Assembly: GCA_021778375.1 (NCBI GenBank)
Contig: JAJYCM010000028.1
Span: 1-16,576, forward strand
Length of the DNA: 16,576 bases
Source of the DNA: Bacteroidota bacterium
GTDB taxonomy: Bacteria > Bacteroidota > Ignavibacteria > Ignavibacteriales > Ignavibacteriaceae
Direction: 5' to 3'
The notes beneath the pieces are model-generated. The model had not been told where the DNA came from and did not search any database. It saw only the letters and a program-made list of their open reading frames with translations. A program made the position numbers and the translations under genes. The first letter of the stretch is position 1. Each line of letters starts with the position of its first letter. Of the stretch, positions 12,383 through 16,576 are shown in pieces.

Positions 12383-12826
12383 ATGGCTTTTTCATTAAAT
12401 AAAATTATGTTGATTGGCAACTTAGGTAAAGACGCCGAAACAAGATTTACAAATAATAATGTCTCCGTTTCTAATTTTTCGATGGCAACTACTTATGGAT
12501 ACAAAGGTAAAGACGGTAATTGGGTAAATGAAACTACCTGGCACAATATTGTTGCATTTAATCTTTCTGACTATTTTAAGGATAATCTGAAAAAAGGAAA
12601 AAAATTTTATATCGAAGGAAGACTCACAAAAAAAGAGTACACGGATAAAGAAGGAATTAAAAGATATTCAACTGATATAGTGGCTGACAAACTAATTCCT
12701 CTTGAAGCAAGCGGAGGCGGAAGTAGCGAAGGCAGTGGATCAGTCTATACGGATGAATCATCAGCTGGTAGCAATGTTAACGAACCGGATGTTAATGTTG
12801 ATAGTAATAATGATCTTCCATTCTAA
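12383..12826 (+). CDS. ssb: Single-stranded DNA-binding protein
   Basis: A 147-residue protein with the bacterial SSB layout. An OB-fold spans residues about 4-105, with IGNLGKDAETRF near the start, the W-x-x-x-x-x-W-H-N-I segment (NETTWHNI) and YIEGRL. A Gly/Ser-rich disordered linker follows (about 113-135), then the acidic tip ending in DLPF, the docking peptide for SSB partner proteins. It coats single-stranded DNA during replication, recombination and repair. The ATG has GGAGG with 4-base spacing, the best ribosome binding site in the window. It appears monocistronic, with its own promoter and terminator. It is somewhat shorter than E. coli SSB, in the range of Bacteroidota homologues. 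Confidence 0.97.
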   Translation: MAFSLNKIMLIGNLGKDAETRFTNNNVSVSNFSMATTYGYKGKDGNWVNETTWHNIVAFNLSDYFKDNLKKGKKFYIEGRLTKKEYTDKEGIKRYSTDIVADKLIPLEASGGGSSEGSGSVYTDESSAGSNVNEPDVNVDSNNDLPF

Positions 12827-12843
12827 GTAATTTGCTCAACCTA

Positions 12844-12897
12844 CTTACTCTCTTCTAAGAGTTAACTGAAGAGGGTAAGGCGGATGGGTTTTTTTTT
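12844..12897 (+). terminator. Terminator of ssb
   Basis: CTTACTCTCTTC (12844-12855) pairs over 12 positions (one G-T) with GAAGAGGGTAAG (12868-12879) around a 12-base loop. A nine-T tract at 12889-12897 follows. The 9-base gap before the T tract is longer than usual, but AACC at 12838-12841 can pair with GGGTT at 12886-12890 and extend the stem. Confidence 0.75.
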
Positions 12898-12928
12898 ATT
12901 TGTTCAACATTATAGGATTTATTAATAT

Positions 12929-14221
12929 TTGTTCTTCCACTGGTATTACAAATTATCAATCTTAATCTTATTATTTTTTCTATCCGCCTTCTTCTCCGGA
13001 TCTGAAGTGGCGCTTTTTTCTCTTGACAGGAAGAAAATTAAAAAGGTCTTATCATCCAATCCAATTATCTACCGGTACCTAAATACTCTTCTTGAACAGC
13101 CCAAAAGATTATTGGTCACGGTTTTAATTGGCAATACGATAGTAAACGTTGGAGCCTCAATAATTGCCGTTTCAATAGCTTTAGACATTGCGACGCTTAC
13201 TTCTTTCCCAAGGAATATTATACTTACAATTGAAATAATTTTACTGACAATATTAATTATTCTCTTTGGTGAATTAGTCCCGAAAGTGTGGGCGTCAAAA
13301 AGACCTCTGACGTTAGCAAAAATGGTCGCCGTCCCATTATATTGGCTTAGCGTTATCCTATATCCGGTAGCTGAAATCTTTACAGAGTTTATAAAGCTTT
13401 CCATTTCAAGATTAAAATTTAATAAAGCAAATTCAGTTATTTTGCATGATGAAATTTCGGAGCTTGCAAACATTGGCCAGGAAAGAGGAACGATTGAAGA
13501 AGAAGAACAAGGACTAATAAAAAGCATTGTAAGCTTAAAATCAGTTACTGTTCAAGAAATAATGACACCTCGCGTTGATATAATTTCGGTTGATGTTAAT
13601 ACTAATTTTAATGAACTTTTAGAGATAATTACTTCTTCCGGGCACAGCAGAATTCCTCTTTATGAAAATGACCTGGATAAAATTGTCGGAGTTATTTACG
13701 CTAAAGATATCTTGCCGTATCTTAAAAATGAAGAGCTAAGACGTCAGATTACTATTAGGCAAATTGCCCGTAAAGTATTATTTATACCTCAGGCAAAGAT
13801 GATAAACGATATGATGTACGAATTTCAGGAAAAGAAAATGCATATTGCTATAGTTGTTGATGAGTACGGCGGTACCGCGGGCTTAATCACTATGGAAGAT
13901 ATTCTTGAAGAAATTGTCGGTGAAATAAGAGATGAATATGATAAGGAAGAATCGTCTTTTACAATAGTTAATGAAAGCCAATATAATGTGCTTGGCAAAA
14001 TTCCTGTAAGCGAGTTAAACGAATTGCTTGAGGAGGATTTTTCTTCCGAAGATGAAGATTATGAGACTCTTGGCGGTTTGGTGCTTAACCAGGCAGGTCA
14101 TATTCCGAAGGATGGTTATTCTTTTATATTAAAAAATTATAAGTTTACGGTAAAAGAAGTGTCTAATAAGAGAATTAAAAAAGTTCATATTGAAAAGCTT
14201 CCACCGGAATCTGAGAAATGA
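12929..14221 (+). CDS. CNNM/CorC-HlyC family membrane protein (hemolysin-family, CBS-domain transporter)
   Basis: A 430-residue inner-membrane protein. The CNNM (DUF21) domain with about four hydrophobic segments spans residues 1-160, including SAFFSGSEVALFSL (19-32) and FGELVPK (113-119). A CBS pair follows from about 205 to 325, with MTPR at 212-215 and the hallmark DEYGGTAGLITMEDILEEIV (311-330). A CorC_HlyC domain occupies about 345-425. Relatives transport Mg2+ or Co2+ or, in gliding Bacteroidota, act as GldE; 'hemolysin' is historical. The TTG start is forced: an in-frame TAA lies at 12923-12925 and there is no other start before the first helix. A weak AGGA sits 11 bases upstream. It overlaps the next gene by ATGA, so it leads an operon with a small TM protein, an MCE protein and a GGT. 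Confidence 0.92.
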   Translation: MFFHWYYKLSILILLFFLSAFFSGSEVALFSLDRKKIKKVLSSNPIIYRYLNTLLEQPKRLLVTVLIGNTIVNVGASIIAVSIALDIATLTSFPRNIILTIEIILLTILIILFGELVPKVWASKRPLTLAKMVAVPLYWLSVILYPVAEIFTEFIKLSISRLKFNKANSVILHDEISELANIGQERGTIEEEEQGLIKSIVSLKSVTVQEIMTPRVDIISVDVNTNFNELLEIITSSGHSRIPLYENDLDKIVGVIYAKDILPYLKNEELRRQITIRQIARKVLFIPQAKMINDMMYEFQEKKMHIAIVVDEYGGTAGLITMEDILEEIVGEIRDEYDKEESSFTIVNESQYNVLGKIPVSELNELLEEDFSSEDEDYETLGGLVLNQAGHIPKDGYSFILKNYKFTVKEVSNKRIKKVHIEKLPPESEK

Positions 14222-14571
14222 AGAAAGGTTGTTTTGTAAAATTAATTATAGCTTTAACTATTATCACAGCAGTTATTGCATATTTTGTAAGGTATAAATT
14301 TAACGAAATAATATTAATACCCGGTCGGTATTTGATTACAAAAAGCTTAGATGAAAATCTGGGAAGAATTAAAGAATCGCCAGAGAAAGATTCATTAAGA
14401 ATATTGATCAAGGATTACGTTTCGGGAATAAAAAAAGTTGATAATGATTCCGGAAAGTCTATCGGCGAATTCGCAGATTCCATAAAAGTAATGTTAACGA
14501 AAGATAGTGTGATTACTAAAGATGAACTAAACAACATTAAAGAACTTTTAAAACGAAACATGAATAAATGA
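14218..14571 (+). CDS. Small one-TM protein of unknown function, coupled to an MCE gene
   Basis: A 117-residue protein I do not recognise. Two lysines are followed by a hydrophobic segment at about residues 5-24, predicting an N-terminal anchor. A mainly helical, charged soluble domain follows (about 25-117), probably periplasmic, with no cysteines beyond Cys5. The ATG overlaps the stop of the CNNM/CorC gene (ATGA, 14218-14221). Its own stop overlaps the ATG of the MCE gene (ATGA, 14568-14571), so translation is coupled on both sides. Position between the two suggests a partner of the envelope lipid-transport protein; that is inference. Cys5 is too early and lacks the lipobox context, so it is probably not a lipoprotein. 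Confidence 0.82.
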   Translation: MKKGCFVKLIIALTIITAVIAYFVRYKFNEIILIPGRYLITKSLDENLGRIKESPEKDSLRILIKDYVSGIKKVDNDSGKSIGEFADSIKVMLTKDSVITKDELNNIKELLKRNMNK

Positions 14572-15482
14572 AAGACCAAAGAAAAACAGAGATTAAAGTC
14601 GGGGTAATGTTTATTGCCGGCATCATCCTTTTCATTTGGATTCTCGGTTGGGCAAAAAATATTACTTTTGCTACCAAAGAAAAATCGATAAGCGTGGAAT
14701 TTAATAATGTATCCGGGCTTGCGATCGGAGATAATGTTACTGTAAACGGCGTTCTCAAAGGGCATGTCGAAAATATCTCGATGAAAGATAATGAAGTTAT
14801 CGTCAAACTAATCCTTGATAACGATGTTGACCTTAGAAAAGACGCAAAGTTTGCAATTTCGATGACTGATTTAATGGGCGGTAAAAAAGTTGATATTCTT
14901 CCCGGTTCATCGCCTGAACAAATAGATTATAACCAAATGCAAACCGGTGTTTTTTACGGAGATGTGGCTTCGGTAATGTCTATGGTTGGCTCTGCTCAGG
15001 ATGACTTATTGAAAACGGTAAAAAATGTAAACGTAACTTTAACTTCACTAAATAAATATTTAACAGACCGGCAAATAAATAATGATGTAAAGTCTTCTCT
15101 AGCTAACCTAAGTGAGCTAACTAAAAAGCTAAACATTTTAGTTGACGAGAATCTTTCGAGCATTAAAAAGATTACTTCAAACAGCGTTGCCTTAACTGAT
15201 GAAGCAAAGACATTTATTGCTGATAATAAAAGCGATATGTCCCAAACTATTAAGGAAGCCGCAAAGGTCTTGAAAAGTACGGACTCTCTTGTTACCAAGA
15301 TAAACGGGTTAACTGATGAAATTAAGAATAAACAGAATAATGTCGGGAAAGTATTATATGATCCAAAGGTTTACCAAAATCTTACGGAGTCTCTGCAGCA
15401 AGTAAATGAATTGACTAAGATTATTCTAAAGCAACTTAAAGAAAAAGGATTCAAAGTTGACGCAAGAATCAATTTGTTCTAA
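14568..15482 (+). CDS. MCE-domain (MlaD-like) lipid-transport protein
   Basis: A 304-residue protein. An N-terminal membrane anchor (about residues 10-28) is followed by one MCE domain (about 38-115). The family pattern is visible: VSGLAIGDNVTVNGVLKGHVENI, and DLMGGKKVDILPG near its end. Residues about 135-300 are helical with heptad-like spacing, as in MCE proteins that form a tube across the periplasm. It should bind phospholipids as a hexamer in a Mla-type system between the inner and outer membranes. The MlaE permease and MlaF ATPase usually encoded beside it are absent here, so they must lie elsewhere. The start is coupled to the preceding gene by ATGA. It overlaps the start of the GGT gene by 26 bases. 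Confidence 0.9.
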   Translation: MKDQRKTEIKVGVMFIAGIILFIWILGWAKNITFATKEKSISVEFNNVSGLAIGDNVTVNGVLKGHVENISMKDNEVIVKLILDNDVDLRKDAKFAISMTDLMGGKKVDILPGSSPEQIDYNQMQTGVFYGDVASVMSMVGSAQDDLLKTVKNVNVTLTSLNKYLTDRQINNDVKSSLANLSELTKKLNILVDENLSSIKKITSNSVALTDEAKTFIADNKSDMSQTIKEAAKVLKSTDSLVTKINGLTDEIKNKQNNVGKVLYDPKVYQNLTESLQQVNELTKIILKQLKEKGFKVDARINLF

Positions 15483-16576
15483 AAAGTCTGTAATATTATT
15501 CGTTCTATTAATTTCATTTTCATTTGGAACACTTCACGCACAAATAAATCAACCTGTTGAAGCAAAAAAAGGAATGGTTGTTTCTGCAAATGGATTAGCA
15601 ACTAATGTAGGCTTAGAGATTCTCAAAAAAGGCGGCAATGCAGTAGATGCCGCAGTTGCTGTTGGTTTTGCTCTTGCCGTTACTTATCCATACGCCGGTA
15701 ATCTTGGCGGCGGCGGATATATGGTAATTCACCTTAAGAATGGGAAAAATACTGCAATCGATTATCGTGAGGAAGCTCCCCTAAAATCTACTAAGAATAT
15801 GTTCTTAGATAAAAATGAAAACTTTGACCCTAACCTCAGCCAGGAAGGAGCTACTTCTGCCGGAGTTCCCGGAAGTGTTGCGGGACTTATTTACGCTCTG
15901 AAGAAGTATGGCACTATGGATTTATCGGAAGTAATTCAGCCCGCTATTGATCTTGCAAAAAATGGCATTATACTTGATACTTCTACTGCCGAATCATTTA
16001 AAGATTATCTCCATGACTTTAAAAAATATCCATCCTCATTTAAAATCTTTGCAAATCATGGCGAACCATATAAACCGGGAGATATGTTTTTCCAGAAAGA
16101 CTTGGCAAATACTCTTGAACTTATTAAGGAAGAGGGAAGTAATGGCTTTTATAAAGGAAAAACTGCTGAACTGTTAGTGGAACAAATTAAAGCGCTGGGA
16201 GGCTACATAACAAAAGGAGATCTTGAAAAATATCAGCCTGTCGAGCGTGAACCGGTTTATGGCACATATCGCGGATATAAAATAGTTTCAATGCCTCCTT
16301 CAAGTTCCGGAGGAATTGCATTAGTTGAAATGCTTAATGTTTTAGAAAACTTTCATTTCAAAGAAGGAGAATGGGGAAGCAGTAAGTATATTCATGATTT
16401 GGTTGAAACTATGAAATATGCTTTTGCAGATAGAACCAAATACCTTGGCGATTCTGATTTTTATCCGGTACCCGAGAAAGGATTGATCTCCAAGCAATAT
16501 GCTAAAAATATTTTTAATAAGATCACCGGTAAGGCTATTCCCGCAAAAGATATCACCGCAGGTACTCCGCTTAAAT
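15457..16576 (+). CDS. ggt: Gamma-glutamyltransferase, N-terminal part (3' end outside the window)
   Basis: The frame is open from TTG 15457 to the window edge (373 codons). The TTG start is preceded by AAGGA at 15445-15449 with 7-base spacing and gives a clean signal peptide of about 29 residues (ending HAQ), so it is exported. Family motifs are present: the NAVDAAVA-like segment, GGGGY (84-88), DYREEAP with Arg104, which binds the glutamate carboxylate in the family (E. coli Arg114), GVPGSVAGL, MPPSSSGG (279-286) and FADRTKYLGD. The enzyme transfers or hydrolyses the gamma-glutamyl group of glutathione. The self-processing catalytic Thr lies beyond the edge, so activity cannot be judged. 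It overlaps the MCE gene by 26 bases and is presumably co-transcribed. Confidence 0.93.
   Translation, partial: MTQESICSKKSVILFVLLISFSFGTLHAQINQPVEAKKGMVVSANGLATNVGLEILKKGGNAVDAAVAVGFALAVTYPYAGNLGGGGYMVIHLKNGKNTAIDYREEAPLKSTKNMFLDKNENFDPNLSQEGATSAGVPGSVAGLIYALKKYGTMDLSEVIQPAIDLAKNGIILDTSTAESFKDYLHDFKKYPSSFKIFANHGEPYKPGDMFFQKDLANTLELIKEEGSNGFYKGKTAELLVEQIKALGGYITKGDLEKYQPVEREPVYGTYRGYKIVSMPPSSSGGIALVEMLNVLENFHFKEGEWGSSKYIHDLVETMKYAFADRTKYLGDSDFYPVPEKGLISKQYAKNIFNKITGKAIPAKDITAGTPLK

Noticed and set aside
13069..13527. 152-codon minus-strand open frame inside the CNNM/CorC gene
   Set aside because: It lies wholly antisense to a strongly supported gene, its residue composition does not suggest a protein family, and it has no ribosome binding site that I can see.
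14415..15298. Several minus-strand open frames (14415-14765, 14537-14806, 14996-15298) within the MCE region
   Set aside because: They are antisense shadows of the MCE and small TM genes, overlap each other, and have no recognisable motif.

Overview
The window is an AT-rich chromosomal segment from a Bacteroidota/Chlorobi-group bacterium, most plausibly Ignavibacteria-like. This is inferred from gene content and control signals, not from a marker gene. Supporting points are a large outer-membrane beta-barrel with a periplasmic beta-propeller, an S9B (DPP-IV type) exported peptidase, and promoter-like sites of the Bacteroidota type (TTG/TTTG, about 19-20 bases, then TAnnTTTG-like). Shine-Dalgarno use is mixed, with several TTG starts.

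Positions 1-1050 look like the edge of a mobile or prophage-derived element. A truncated virion-like beta-rich protein is followed closely by a small retropepsin-like aspartic protease. A non-coding stretch with an orphan promoter follows. It ends at the 3' end of a tRNA-Ser(CGA), the usual integration target for such elements. No integrase is visible.

Positions 1005-2124 hold a minus-strand tRNA-Ser(GGA) - ZIP metal transporter - tRNA-Ser(CGA) - terminator cluster. Only 5 bases separate the ZIP stop codon from the second tRNA, so the tRNA is probably cut out of the ZIP transcript. Positions 2081-2623 are non-coding and rich in short repeats: a REP-like hairpin between two copies of a 22-base repeat, and an 8-base tandem repeat. 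A small membrane-anchored or secreted hypothetical protein and a NorM-type MATE exporter follow on the plus strand. The MATE gene converges with the next operon at a bidirectional terminator.

Positions 4488-11733 form a four-gene minus-strand operon. In transcription order it encodes a three-domain outer-membrane protein (zinc-protease-like, beta-propeller, Omp85-like barrel), an AlaC-type aminotransferase, an eIF-2B-family protein lacking the isomerase cysteine, and a DPP-IV-like S9 peptidase. With the GGT at the window's end, the two exported peptidases suggest investment in peptide and amino-acid scavenging.

A 650-base divergent intergenic region with several inverted repeats and two promoter candidates separates this operon from ssb, which has its own promoter, strong ribosome binding site and terminator. 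The last operon is tightly packed, with two ATGA overlaps and one 26-base overlap. It encodes a CNNM/CorC-type membrane protein, a small unknown one-TM protein, an MCE/MlaD-type lipid-transport protein and a gamma-glutamyltransferase that runs off the window. No CRISPR array, rRNA gene, insertion sequence or complete integrase was found.
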